A stretch of DNA of 11,724 nt, from positions 21,431 through 33,154 of the forward strand of contig MGQK01000113.1 in the NCBI GenBank assembly GCA_001797815.1, given 5' to 3'. The notes below the pieces were generated by a model. That model was not told where the DNA came from, did no database searches, and was given only the letters and a program-made list of their open reading frames with translations. Origin of the DNA: Deltaproteobacteria bacterium RBG_13_61_14 (GTDB lineage: Bacteria > RBG-13-61-14). The position numbers and the translations under genes are program-made. This document shows, piece by piece, positions 1 to 7,669 of the stretch (position 1 is its first letter; each line of letters starts with the position of its first letter).

Positions 1-261
1 CCAGAGCGCCTTAAGCAGGAGCATCTCCGGCACCATCACCAGGAGCTCCCCGAGCAGGGAGGTGTGCCGGGGCTTGGTCCACCAGTTGAGCTGCTCCAGG
101 TAGGACCCGCCGTGGCCGACCCGCTCAAGGTCATGCGCCACCGGATACAGCTCCCAGCGCAGGTGCACGGGCAAGCGGTAAAACTTGACGGCCCGCGCCG
201 CCACGGACACCACCAGGGTGGCCAGCGACGCATACGTAATCACATGGAGTAATTCCGCCAT
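1..261 (-). CDS. NarI/DsrM/TmcC-like membrane cytochrome b subunit (N-terminal part, cut by window edge)
   Basis: The first 87 residues of a gene that runs off the left edge in an open frame. The start is the ATG at 261, preceded at a normal distance by a purine-rich GAGGAG site. The protein begins MAELLHVITYASLATLVV, a hydrophobic stretch at about residues 5-25 that looks like a first membrane helix. A conserved-looking soluble patch follows, with HLRWELYPVAHD at 33-44, GGSYLEQLNWW at 51-61 and then TKPRH. This pattern recalls the nitrate reductase gamma-like subunits of sulfate reducers (TmcC, DsrM and related cytochrome b proteins), which exchange electrons between haem b, the quinone pool and a partner HdrD-like iron-sulfur protein. 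It lies 51 bp downstream of the PEP-synthase-like gene and probably shares its transcript. The haem ligands and the partner gene are outside the window. The family assignment is from remembered sequence character, not a search. Confidence 0.62.
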   Translation of the reverse strand, partial: MAELLHVITYASLATLVVSVAARAVKFYRLPVHLRWELYPVAHDLERVGHGGSYLEQLNWWTKPRHTSLLGELLVMVPEMLLLKALW

Positions 262-312
262 GTTTTCTTTCTCCTCAACTTACCGAAAGGAAGGAAACAG
301 CTTCTCGGCCAT

Positions 313-2853
313 TCACCCGTTGTCGGATCCGCTCAGTTTGCTCCCTTTCATAAATTCCTCCAGGAACCATTGGGCGGCCCGGTCATCCGACAGGATCATG
401 TCCATCTGCTTGGTATAGACCGTGAGCCGGCCCAGCATCTGAAGCTGCTGCTCCATCTCCTCCCAGCCGCATTTCTCGGCCAGGGCCTCGATCAAGTCCT
501 GCCGGCGCCGGACCGAAAACCCGTGCCGCTCCAAAATGGCGGACAGCATCCACATCCGGCGGTCGCGCCGGTCCTGGGAAGCGGCCCCGCCCGCGAAATA
601 AAAGCGGATGTAGTTATCATTCCGGTTTCCCGTGCACAGGCCCTCGACGTTGGAAAGGTGATACCCCAGGCGCACGCTGAAGTTCATGTAGCTCTCGGTC
701 AGCACCGCCAGCGTCCGTTCCGCCAGCCGCCGCTGCAGCTCCGGCTCGGACAGGGTGTGGGTGAGCACGGAGAGGAACCCGCCGGCCGCGGGCCGCGGCT
801 TTGGCCAGGGGATGCTCTTCATCCCTTGCCAAAAGGCGCGCATGGGCAGGGAAACGATGTGCTCGGGCGTGATCGCCTCTCCCTTTTCGGTCGGTTTCAA
901 TCCCCCGCCCAGGTCCAGGATATGCACGTCCAGCGGGATGTCGCTCTGCAGCCGGATGGCCTCCCCGGCCTCCCGCGCCGCCTCCTCCGCGATCTTGAAC
1001 ATCTCGTTCATGGCCGCCTGGTGGAGGTAGCGGGTGAGGTCGTGGAAGCTCTGACACGACTCGGGCCGGAAATCGGGCTGGTCGGCAGAGATCAGCTTCA
1101 GCGGCGTAATCCAGGGCTGAATCCGCTCCAGCACCGAAAACACCGGCGTGTTCTGGAAAATGCCCGGCCGACCCCGGCCCCGCTCCAGGAGCTCTTCCAC
1201 CCGACCCGCGTAAACGCGGCGGCGGGTGGCATCCACCGTCACCTCCTGGCCCGGCCGCAGCACCTGGGTCGCCACCAGGGTATTGACCAGGGCCGGCACC
1301 TGGAATTCCCGGGCCAGGGTGGCCATGTGCCCGGTGGGGCTGCCCACGTCGGTCACCAGGGCCCGCACCTTGTTCATGGCGATCACGAGCTTGGGAGAGG
1401 AATTCCTTGCCACCAGGACTGCCCCGTTGGGCACCCGGGCCAGGTCCGACTCTTTTTCGAGAATAAACACCGGGCCGGCGCCCACGCCCGGCGCCGCGGT
1501 GGAACCCTGGCTGAGGAGCAACTGGTGGCGGGAGGGGTCCACCGCCACCGCGGCCTCGGGCCGGCGGGTGATCCGAAGCGGGCCGGTTTGCAAAACCAGG
1601 ATCTGGTCGTCCTGATCCTTCACCCACTCCATCACCTGCGGCATCTGGTAATATTGCTCCACGGTCCGGGCCACCTGCACAAGCTCCTGGACCTGCTCGG
1701 CAGTCAAGGAAGGCGCGTCCTGAAGCGACACCGGGACCGGCGCTTCCACGGTCCCCTCCTTCGAGGCCAGGGTCACCATCAACTCCTTGTGCGGCACCCG
1801 GGACTCGGTGATGATCCCGGCGCTCTTGGAAACCCGGAACCAGTCAAAGGTCGCCGTGCCCTTGACCAGATATTCGCCCAGGCCCCACACCGAGCTGATG
1901 ATCATCTCCTCCGACTGAAGCGCATTCGGGTCCACGGTCTGCAAGACCCCGCTGGCCTTGGCCTGGACCATGGCCACGCAGCCCACGGCCATGGCCGTCT
2001 CGTCCTCTTGAAAACCCCGGTTGACCAGGTAAAACAACGCCCGCGGGGAGAACTTGCTGGCCACGATCTCTTTGTAATAGCGCGGCACTTCCGCGCAGGG
2101 CACGTTCAAACAGGTGGCATATTGCCCGGCAAAACTGAACTCGCTCCCCTCTCCCACCGCGCTCGAACGCACCGCCAGCCGCTCCACCCCGCCGCGGAGC
2201 AACTCCGAGCAGGCGCCGGCAATCGCGCGCTCGATTCCTTCCGGCAGCGGGGCTTGCCGGATCCGCTCCTGGATGCGACGGCTAAGCTCCTCGGTGCCCT
2301 CGTAATCGTTGGTATCCACCTGGGCCAGGAGCAGACGGATCTCGTCCTGCAACCCCTGGCGCTCCAGGAAGACCTGGTAGGCATGGGCGCTGATCGCAAA
2401 GCCCTCGGGCACCTTGAGCCCCAGCCGGTTTTTCATCTCGCCCAGCTGCGCCATCTTGCCGCCCACGCTGTCGGCCCGCTCCCGGCCGAGGCTGGCCAGG
2501 GGGATGGTGAATTCATCCGCCGGGATTTCTTTTTTGCGCTTAAGCTCGGCCGCCACCTTCTGGTAAATCTCCTCGAACTTAGCGCGCAGGACCGGCTTCT
2601 TCCGGCCCGAGATCCCTTCCAGGTCCAAGAGAAGGTTGTTGACGGCCGAGGCCAAAGCCTCGGCATTGAGCCTTAAATACTCCATTTCGAACAGGTAATC
2701 CCCGCTGGACATATCCTTGAACTCGGCAATCAACCGCAACGCCACATGATCCTCCGCGAGCAAGTGCATGAACCGATCAAACTTTTCCCGCGCCAGCCGG
2801 CGCTTGCTGACTTTTCCCTTTCGGCTGAAGAGTTTTTTCAGGCTGCCGACCAC
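313..2853 (-). CDS. PEP synthase/PPDK-like phosphotransferase with atypical C-terminal domain
   Basis: An 846-residue soluble protein. The start is a GTG at 2853; an in-frame TGA lies three codons upstream and a GAGGG site just before it. Residues 1-110 are a charged helical region. Residues about 115-430 are the ATP-grasp PEP/pyruvate-binding half: DSVGGKMAQLGEM at 128-140, LAVRSSAVGEGSEFSFAGQY at 226-245, WGLGEYLVKG at 323-332 and LQTGP at 421-425. Residues about 445-555 are the swivelling phosphohistidine domain, with GSPTGHMATLARE at 504-516 and the likely phosphoryl-carrying His509. From about 570 to the end I find none of the PEP/pyruvate TIM-barrel motifs of PEP synthase. That part instead has LDLGGGL at 646-652 and GNRNDNYIRFYFAGG at 742-756. 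True PEP synthase makes PEP, AMP and Pi from pyruvate, ATP and water; this protein probably does only the nucleotide and phosphohistidine steps, with an unknown acceptor. It follows qmoC by 30 bp, so is likely co-transcribed with the APS pathway. Family-level call is good; function is unknown. Confidence 0.8.
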   Translation of the reverse strand: MVGSLKKLFSRKGKVSKRRLAREKFDRFMHLLAEDHVALRLIAEFKDMSSGDYLFEMEYLRLNAEALASAVNNLLLDLEGISGRKKPVLRAKFEEIYQKVAAELKRKKEIPADEFTIPLASLGRERADSVGGKMAQLGEMKNRLGLKVPEGFAISAHAYQVFLERQGLQDEIRLLLAQVDTNDYEGTEELSRRIQERIRQAPLPEGIERAIAGACSELLRGGVERLAVRSSAVGEGSEFSFAGQYATCLNVPCAEVPRYYKEIVASKFSPRALFYLVNRGFQEDETAMAVGCVAMVQAKASGVLQTVDPNALQSEEMIISSVWGLGEYLVKGTATFDWFRVSKSAGIITESRVPHKELMVTLASKEGTVEAPVPVSLQDAPSLTAEQVQELVQVARTVEQYYQMPQVMEWVKDQDDQILVLQTGPLRITRRPEAAVAVDPSRHQLLLSQGSTAAPGVGAGPVFILEKESDLARVPNGAVLVARNSSPKLVIAMNKVRALVTDVGSPTGHMATLAREFQVPALVNTLVATQVLRPGQEVTVDATRRRVYAGRVEELLERGRGRPGIFQNTPVFSVLERIQPWITPLKLISADQPDFRPESCQSFHDLTRYLHQAAMNEMFKIAEEAAREAGEAIRLQSDIPLDVHILDLGGGLKPTEKGEAITPEHIVSLPMRAFWQGMKSIPWPKPRPAAGGFLSVLTHTLSEPELQRRLAERTLAVLTESYMNFSVRLGYHLSNVEGLCTGNRNDNYIRFYFAGGAASQDRRDRRMWMLSAILERHGFSVRRRQDLIEALAEKCGWEEMEQQLQMLGRLTVYTKQMDMILSDDRAAQWFLEEFMKGSKLSGSDNG

Positions 2854-2883
2854 AATCCCTCAAACCTTTCCTTCCCTGCGCGA

Positions 2884-4074
2884 TCATGACGCCGGCACGG
2901 CCACGGCCTCGCCCGCCACCGACTCTCCTTTCTCCGCGTACCGGGCATAGACCATCGCCTCGGTCCGGTAGAAGAAATGGGCAAACTTCGAATAGGGCGA
3001 ATAGATCAGGAGCGCAAAGATCGTGACCAGGTGCACGAAATAAACCGGGTAAGCGACCTCGGGCGCATCCACGAAGCGCATGGTCTCGGCCAGCACCCCG
3101 GTGAGCGCCACCGTGGTCAGCACGAGCAGGAAGAACCAGTCAAAGTAACCGGTCTTCATGGTCGTGTCCTCGGTCGTCATCCGATTATAGACCATGAGGC
3201 CGCAGCCGAAAAGCAAGGCCGCGGCGCTCAAGTTGCCGAAAATTTTGACCGGGTGGGTGAGCGGCAGCGGGTAGGCCAAGAGGAAGCTGCCCTCAGCCAC
3301 CTCGGGCGCGACCAGGTGGACCACGATGATGCCCACCGCCACCGCGGTGGTGATCAAAAGCCCGATGAACCCGTAGAGCACGCCCAGGTGGGCGAAATAG
3401 CGCAGCCGGTTGGCCCCGCAGTCCTTGAACTTGCGATGAAGCAGAATATCCTGGATGGCCTCCACCGCGCTCAAGATCAAGCGCCCCAGGTCTAAATTTC
3501 CCAGGCGCAGCGGCTGGCCGCTCAGGTTCCGCCATAAGCGGAGCCCGCCGACCAGGAACGCGAGCGCCGCTAAGCCGGTAAAAAACGGGAAAAAGAGGTT
3601 CAGCGTCAGGTGCGAGAACATTTTGCTGAACTCGACCTCCCCCAACGGATAAAAGGGCTTGCCGGTGACGAGCAGCGTCAGGTAAAGGAGCACGGCCGGG
3701 ATGATGAAGACTAACGGCAGGAATACCGGCCGGGCCAGCAGCCGGCCCATGAATCGGGGAAAAGAAACCTCCTGGATGGTGAGCGCCCGGAGCGCGGCCA
3801 GGACGTCGCCCGGCCGGCTGCCGCGCGGACAATAGGTGGAGCAGTCCGTGCACTGGTGGCAGAGCCAGAGGTTGGGGTCCCGGAGCAATTGGTCCTTAAG
3901 CCCCCACTGGGCCCAGATCATTTCCTGGCGGGGAAAGGGGCGCGCGTCGGGCGAGAGGGTGCAGACCACCGAGCAGGTGGCGCACTGGAAGCATTTCTTG
4001 AGGCTCTCGCCCCCCTGGCCCATGACCCGGGAGATGTAGTCCGCATCCGGCCTGATCCGTATTAGCTCGGCCAT
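2884..4074 (-). CDS. qmoC: Quinone-interacting membrane-bound oxidoreductase subunit QmoC
   Basis: A 396-residue fusion of a HdrC-like iron-sulfur domain with a haem b membrane domain; it links the quinone pool to QmoAB. Two ferredoxin-type motifs are visible: C28, C31, C34, C38 and C72, C75, C78, C82 followed by proline. Six hydrophobic segments follow at about 114-136, 155-180, 226-252, 275-295, 311-331 and 341-360. Histidines in or near them (155, 229, 253, 274, 348) are candidates for haem b ligands. The frame stays open to an ATG at 4182 inside qmoB, but the ATG at 4074 is chosen because it has an ideal AAGGAGG site 8 bases upstream and gives the usual QmoC beginning, MAELIRIRPD. The gene starts 13 bp after the qmoB stop, so the two are probably translationally coupled. 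In the sulfate-reducing direction QmoC would oxidise menaquinol at the cytoplasmic membrane. Confidence 0.95.
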   Translation of the reverse strand: MAELIRIRPDADYISRVMGQGGESLKKCFQCATCSVVCTLSPDARPFPRQEMIWAQWGLKDQLLRDPNLWLCHQCTDCSTYCPRGSRPGDVLAALRALTIQEVSFPRFMGRLLARPVFLPLVFIIPAVLLYLTLLVTGKPFYPLGEVEFSKMFSHLTLNLFFPFFTGLAALAFLVGGLRLWRNLSGQPLRLGNLDLGRLILSAVEAIQDILLHRKFKDCGANRLRYFAHLGVLYGFIGLLITTAVAVGIIVVHLVAPEVAEGSFLLAYPLPLTHPVKIFGNLSAAALLFGCGLMVYNRMTTEDTTMKTGYFDWFFLLVLTTVALTGVLAETMRFVDAPEVAYPVYFVHLVTIFALLIYSPYSKFAHFFYRTEAMVYARYAEKGESVAGEAVAVPAS

Positions 4075-4082
4075 GAACAAGG

Positions 4083-4090
4083 CCTCCTTA
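4083..4090 (-). promoter_or_regulatory. qmoC ribosome binding site overlapping the qmoB stop codon
   Basis: Read on the minus strand the sequence is TAAGGAGG: the qmoB stop codon TAA (4088-4090) supplies the first bases of a near-perfect Shine-Dalgarno site. It ends 8 bases before the ATG at 4074. This decides the qmoC start over the in-frame ATG at 4182, and suggests that ribosomes ending on qmoB can re-start on qmoC, which would keep the two subunits in step. Confidence 0.8.
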
Positions 4091-6349
4091 CATCCCTTTA
4101 TAAGGGTTCGGCCCCACTCTCTTGATGGTTTCCATGAACTCGGTAAACAGGGCCGGCAATTTATCGTATTCATTGATCGCAAGCTGTTCCACCCGCACCC
4201 GCTCCGACTCCAGCACCAGCTTGGTCAGGGTCTCCTTGATGTTCTCCATGCGCCGGTTGGCCAGCTCGGAACCCTTGATGTAGTGGCACTGGTAGTCGTC
4301 CCCGTATTTGCAGCCGATGAGCAGGATCCCGTCAATCCCGCGCGCGAGCGCGTCCGCGATCCAGACCAGGTTGATGGACCCCAGGCAGCGCAAGGGAATG
4401 AACCGGATGTAGGGGTTGAGCTTCAGCCGGTGCAGCGCGGCCATGTCCACCGTCGGGTAGGCGTCGTTCTCGCAGATCAGCGCCAGCACCCGCGGCTTCT
4501 CCTCGTCTTCCTCGGGCACTTCGATCGCCTTGATCATGGACCCGATCATGTCCACGCTGTAGTTGGCAAAGGACACGATCCGCTCCGGGCAGGCCCCCAT
4601 GCACACCCCGCAGCGCCGACAGCGGTTGGGATTGGGCTTGGGCGTGCCCTTCTCGTCCTCATCCAGCGTCCCGAAGGGGCACTCCTCGGTGCAGCGCTTG
4701 CACTGGGTGCAGCGTTGCAGGAAGAATTCGGGAAAAGAGGCGTCGCCGGCGCGCGGGTGCACCGCTCTTCCCTGGCTGGTAAGCTCCACGCACTGAATGG
4801 CCTTCATCGCGGCCCCGGCCGCGTCTTCCATGCACGCCCGGCTGTCGGCGGGGCTGCGCATCGCCCCGGCCGCGTAGATGCCGGTGCGCTGGGTCTCATA
4901 GGGGAAACAAATATAGTGCGAGTCGGGGAATCCGTATTTCAGCACCGGCAGGTCCGGGCCCTGGCGGTAGGTGAGGTTAAGGATAGCCGTGCCCTGGTGG
5001 CGCTTAAGCTCCTCCACTTTCTTCTTGGCCTCGGCCAGTTGCACTTCGCCGGCGTCGCCCTTGGCAATCACCTTCTCCGCGTCCTCATAAGCCCGGATCG
5101 CCGGCCCGTCGGCCGAGACCGGGACCAAGCCGGTGGCCAGCACCACCAGGTCCGCCTCGATCTCGATCTTCTCGCCCACCAGCGTGTTCTCGGCCTCGAC
5201 CAGGAGCTTGTCGCCCGCGGCCGGCTTGACCGCGGCCACTTCACCCTTGGTGAAAAAGGTCCGGGGGCTTTGTTCCTGCACCTGCTTGTAGAAGTTCTCA
5301 TACTGCGCCGGGGTGCGCATGTCCTTGTAGATGATATAAAACAGCGCCTCCGGGTTCTGCTCGCGGAGATATACCGCCTGCTTGAGCGTGTTCATGCAGC
5401 AGATGCCCGAGCAGTAAGGCAGGTGGGCAGGGTCGCGGGAGCCGGCGCACTGGATAAAGACCACGCTCTGAGGCTGCTTGTGATCCGAGGGCCGGCGGAT
5501 GGCCCCGGTCTTGGCCATTTCCTCCACCTCCACGCTGCTGACCACGTTCGGGCTTTGACCATAGCCCAGGTGCCCGAGCTTCTTCGCGTCGTAAGGCTTG
5601 AAACCCGTAGCCATGATGATCGAGCCTGCGCGGAACGACTCCTTGGCGCCGTTCCGGGCGACGGTGACATCGAAGAGCCCGGGCTGGCCGGAGATTTCCT
5701 CGATCAGGGCCGAGGCGAGCACCTTGATCCTCGAGTGTTTCTGAACCGCCTGAACTTTTTCCGCCACCGGCGGCGCTTCCAGCTCCAGGTAAGGCGGCTT
5801 TTGCGGATAACTTTTGTGCAGGCGGTTCAAGAACCCGCCCAAATGGGCTTCTTTTTCCACCAGGACCACCGAGTAGCCGGCATCCGCGGCTTCCAGGGCC
5901 GCGCTGAGCCCGGTGATCCCGCCGCCCACCACCAGGATGGTCTTGTCCGTGGCTTCGAGATGCGGTTCGGGCAACTCGGTCTTCTTGGCCTTGACCAGCC
6001 CCATGCGCAGGTAATCGTCAGCCAGCATCTGGGTGTCTTCGTGCTTCGGCTCCTGGGTCCAGGCCACCTGCTCGCGCAGGTTCACCCGCTCCAGGATGAC
6101 TTCCGGCGGAAAGGAGAAGACCTCCCAGTTGTAGCGGGGCGAGCAGGCCCCGATCACCACGGTGTTGATCCCTTCCTGGGCCAGGTCCTCCCGGATCATG
6201 CCAGCGCCTTCCGGCCCGCACAGCGCCGGATGGCTCTTGCACAGGGCCGCCTTGCCCTCTTTCATGGCAAGCTTATTTAAGCTCACCAGGTCCAGGGCTT
6301 CGGAAAGCCCGCATCCCTCACACAAGTAAACGCCGATCTTCTTTTCCAT
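4088..6349 (-). CDS. qmoB: Quinone-interacting membrane-bound oxidoreductase subunit QmoB
   Basis: A 753-residue cytoplasmic flavin and iron-sulfur protein, built as an HdrA-like part fused to an MvhD-like part. It would carry electrons between QmoC and QmoA/AprBA. Domains in order: a short N-terminal region with C10, C13, C37 and C44; the FAD-binding fold with VGGGITG at 141-147; the HdrA signatures CAGSRD at 301-306 and CSGICC at 313-318; a second nucleotide-binding strand LVVLATG at 401-407; two [4Fe-4S] ferredoxin motifs (C547, C550, C553, C557 and C577, C580, C583, C587); then an MvhD/FrhD-like domain at about 618-750 with C626, C655, C680 and C688. The ATG at 6349 has an AGAGGA site. 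The length fits QmoB and sets it apart from QmoA, which lacks the C-terminal MvhD part. The gap to qmoA is 24 bp and contains part of a palindrome. Confidence 0.96.
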   Translation of the reverse strand: MEKKIGVYLCEGCGLSEALDLVSLNKLAMKEGKAALCKSHPALCGPEGAGMIREDLAQEGINTVVIGACSPRYNWEVFSFPPEVILERVNLREQVAWTQEPKHEDTQMLADDYLRMGLVKAKKTELPEPHLEATDKTILVVGGGITGLSAALEAADAGYSVVLVEKEAHLGGFLNRLHKSYPQKPPYLELEAPPVAEKVQAVQKHSRIKVLASALIEEISGQPGLFDVTVARNGAKESFRAGSIIMATGFKPYDAKKLGHLGYGQSPNVVSSVEVEEMAKTGAIRRPSDHKQPQSVVFIQCAGSRDPAHLPYCSGICCMNTLKQAVYLREQNPEALFYIIYKDMRTPAQYENFYKQVQEQSPRTFFTKGEVAAVKPAAGDKLLVEAENTLVGEKIEIEADLVVLATGLVPVSADGPAIRAYEDAEKVIAKGDAGEVQLAEAKKKVEELKRHQGTAILNLTYRQGPDLPVLKYGFPDSHYICFPYETQRTGIYAAGAMRSPADSRACMEDAAGAAMKAIQCVELTSQGRAVHPRAGDASFPEFFLQRCTQCKRCTEECPFGTLDEDEKGTPKPNPNRCRRCGVCMGACPERIVSFANYSVDMIGSMIKAIEVPEEDEEKPRVLALICENDAYPTVDMAALHRLKLNPYIRFIPLRCLGSINLVWIADALARGIDGILLIGCKYGDDYQCHYIKGSELANRRMENIKETLTKLVLESERVRVEQLAINEYDKLPALFTEFMETIKRVGPNPYKGM

Positions 6350-6361
6350 CTTTTCCTCTGA

Positions 6362-6388
6362 GTGCCACCGGTTTTAAACCGGTGACAC
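6362..6388. repeat. Palindrome at the qmoA-qmoB junction (GGTTT-n-AAACC core)
   Basis: CACCGGTTT (6366-6374) and AAACCGGTG (6376-6384) form a perfect 9-bp inverted repeat around a single T. Outside a C/A mismatch, GTG (6362-6364) and CAC (6386-6388) extend the arms to about 13 positions. It covers the qmoA stop codon (6374-6376) and its last codons as well as the spacer before qmoB. The core has the same design as the palindrome between aprB and aprA. No U-tract follows on the minus strand, so it is not a usual terminator. It may be a small dispersed palindromic repeat or an RNA processing or stability signal. Confidence 0.6.
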
Positions 6389-7627
6389 AAGAGTTTGAAT
6401 CGCCTTCAAGGCCGCGCCGGTCGCGTCCTGGATGGAATTGGCCACATCCGCGGGCCGCTTGGCCGTGCCCGCGGCCCCCGGGCCGCCGTTCCGGGCGACC
6501 AGGAACCCGAACTCGTCGCGGACGGCCGGGAGGGGCGGGTTGGCGCCCAATTCGGGCATCATGCCGGTGGCCAGCACCACCAGGTCCACGGTCTCCCGCC
6601 GCTTGCGGCCGGCCAACACTTCCTCCGCTTCCACCGTCACCCGGCCGGTGCCCGCCTCTTCGCTGACCTTGGCCACCTTGCCCTTGATCAGCTCAAGCCC
6701 GGTCTCGGCCTTGATCTTTTCCAGGAAATCTTCCATCCGGCCGAGCGCGCGCAGGTCAATGTAAAACATGTAGAGCTTGGCTTCCGGATATTGGGACCGC
6801 ACGTAGCTCGCCTGCTTGAGCGAGGCGAGGCAGCAGACCGAAGAGCAATAGGCCAGATGGTTTTCGTCCCGCGAGCCGGCGCACTGGACAAAGGCCACGC
6901 TCGAAACCGGCTTTAAGTCCGAAGGCCGCAAGATTTTGCCCTGGGTGGGGCCGTTGGCCGCGGCCAGCCGCTCCATGATCACGTTGGTGATGACGTTCGG
7001 GATCTTGCCAAAGCCCAAGTTGTCAATCTTCTCCGCCGGGTAAGGCTTCCAGCCGGTGGCATAGACCACGGCGCCGGCTTTCAGCTCGATAGTCTGCGGC
7101 TTCATCATCAGGTCTATCGCCTGATATTTGCAGGCGGACAGGCACTGGCCGCAGGAAACGCCGGGGCAGACCTCCGAGTCAATCACGTAGCGCATGGGCA
7201 GGGCCATCTCGTGGGGCAGGTAAATGGCCTTGGTCTGGTCCAAGCCGTAATTGAAGGGGTTCGGCCGCTCCTTGGGGCAGGCCGCGACGCAGGCGTCGCA
7301 GGCCGTGCATTTCTCGTTGACCAAGCGGGGCTTCAGTTCCACCGTGGCGGTATAATTTTTCGGCTCGCCCGTGATCCGGGTGACCTCGGCCAGGGTGTGG
7401 ATCTTGATCTTGGGGTTGCTGCGCAGCCGGCGGTAGTTGATCTCCAGCCCGCAGAAGGGAGGGCAGAGCTTGGGGAAATACAGGTTCAATTGGGCAACCC
7501 TCCCGCCCAGGGAGGGAGATTTTTCAAGTAAGGTGACTTCGTAGCCGGCCTCGGCGGCTTCCAGGGCCACGGTGATCCCGCTGATCCCGCCGCCGATGAC
7601 GAGGATGTTTTTCTGCTCGGCACTCAT
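6374..7627 (-). CDS. qmoA: Quinone-interacting membrane-bound oxidoreductase subunit QmoA
   Basis: A 417-residue HdrA-like flavoprotein, cytoplasmic; with QmoB it forms the soluble part of the Qmo complex that exchanges electrons with APS reductase. The FAD-binding motif IGGGISG is at 11-17, with LGGRVAQLNLYFPKL just after. A first cluster motif is C107, C110, C113, C117 followed by proline; a second set is C154, C159, C162, C166. The HdrA signatures CAGSRD (249-254) and CSSVCC (261-266) match those of QmoB, consistent with common descent of the two subunits. LVVLATG at 349-355 is the second dinucleotide-fold strand. The ATG at 7627 has a GGAG site about 9 bases upstream. It begins 42 bp after the YkgJ-like gene. 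The length agrees with QmoA and it has no MvhD-like extension. Confidence 0.96.
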   Translation of the reverse strand: MSAEQKNILVIGGGISGITVALEAAEAGYEVTLLEKSPSLGGRVAQLNLYFPKLCPPFCGLEINYRRLRSNPKIKIHTLAEVTRITGEPKNYTATVELKPRLVNEKCTACDACVAACPKERPNPFNYGLDQTKAIYLPHEMALPMRYVIDSEVCPGVSCGQCLSACKYQAIDLMMKPQTIELKAGAVVYATGWKPYPAEKIDNLGFGKIPNVITNVIMERLAAANGPTQGKILRPSDLKPVSSVAFVQCAGSRDENHLAYCSSVCCLASLKQASYVRSQYPEAKLYMFYIDLRALGRMEDFLEKIKAETGLELIKGKVAKVSEEAGTGRVTVEAEEVLAGRKRRETVDLVVLATGMMPELGANPPLPAVRDEFGFLVARNGGPGAAGTAKRPADVANSIQDATGAALKAIQTLVSPV

Positions 7628-7669
7628 CGGATGACTCCATCTTCTGGGAGCGGCCGCCGCCGGGACGGG

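Noticed and set aside
36-233. A 65-residue minus-strand frame at the left end
   Set aside because: It is out of frame with the cytochrome b gene that starts at 261 with a good ribosome binding site, and is rich in Trp, Pro, Cys and Arg, as shadow frames often are.
370-2676. A 768-residue open frame on the plus strand
   Set aside because: It lies wholly opposite the PEP-synthase-like gene, is rich in His, Gly, Leu and Arg as expected from the reverse of GC-rich codons, and shows no known motif.
4075-4182. Longer qmoC starting at the ATG at 4182
   Set aside because: The extra 36 residues overlap the qmoB end, do not resemble QmoC, and the ATG at 4074 has an ideal ribosome binding site.
4073-6280. 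A 735-residue open frame on the plus strand
   Set aside because: It is the antisense of qmoB, with the same His/Gly/Leu/Arg bias and no domain signature.
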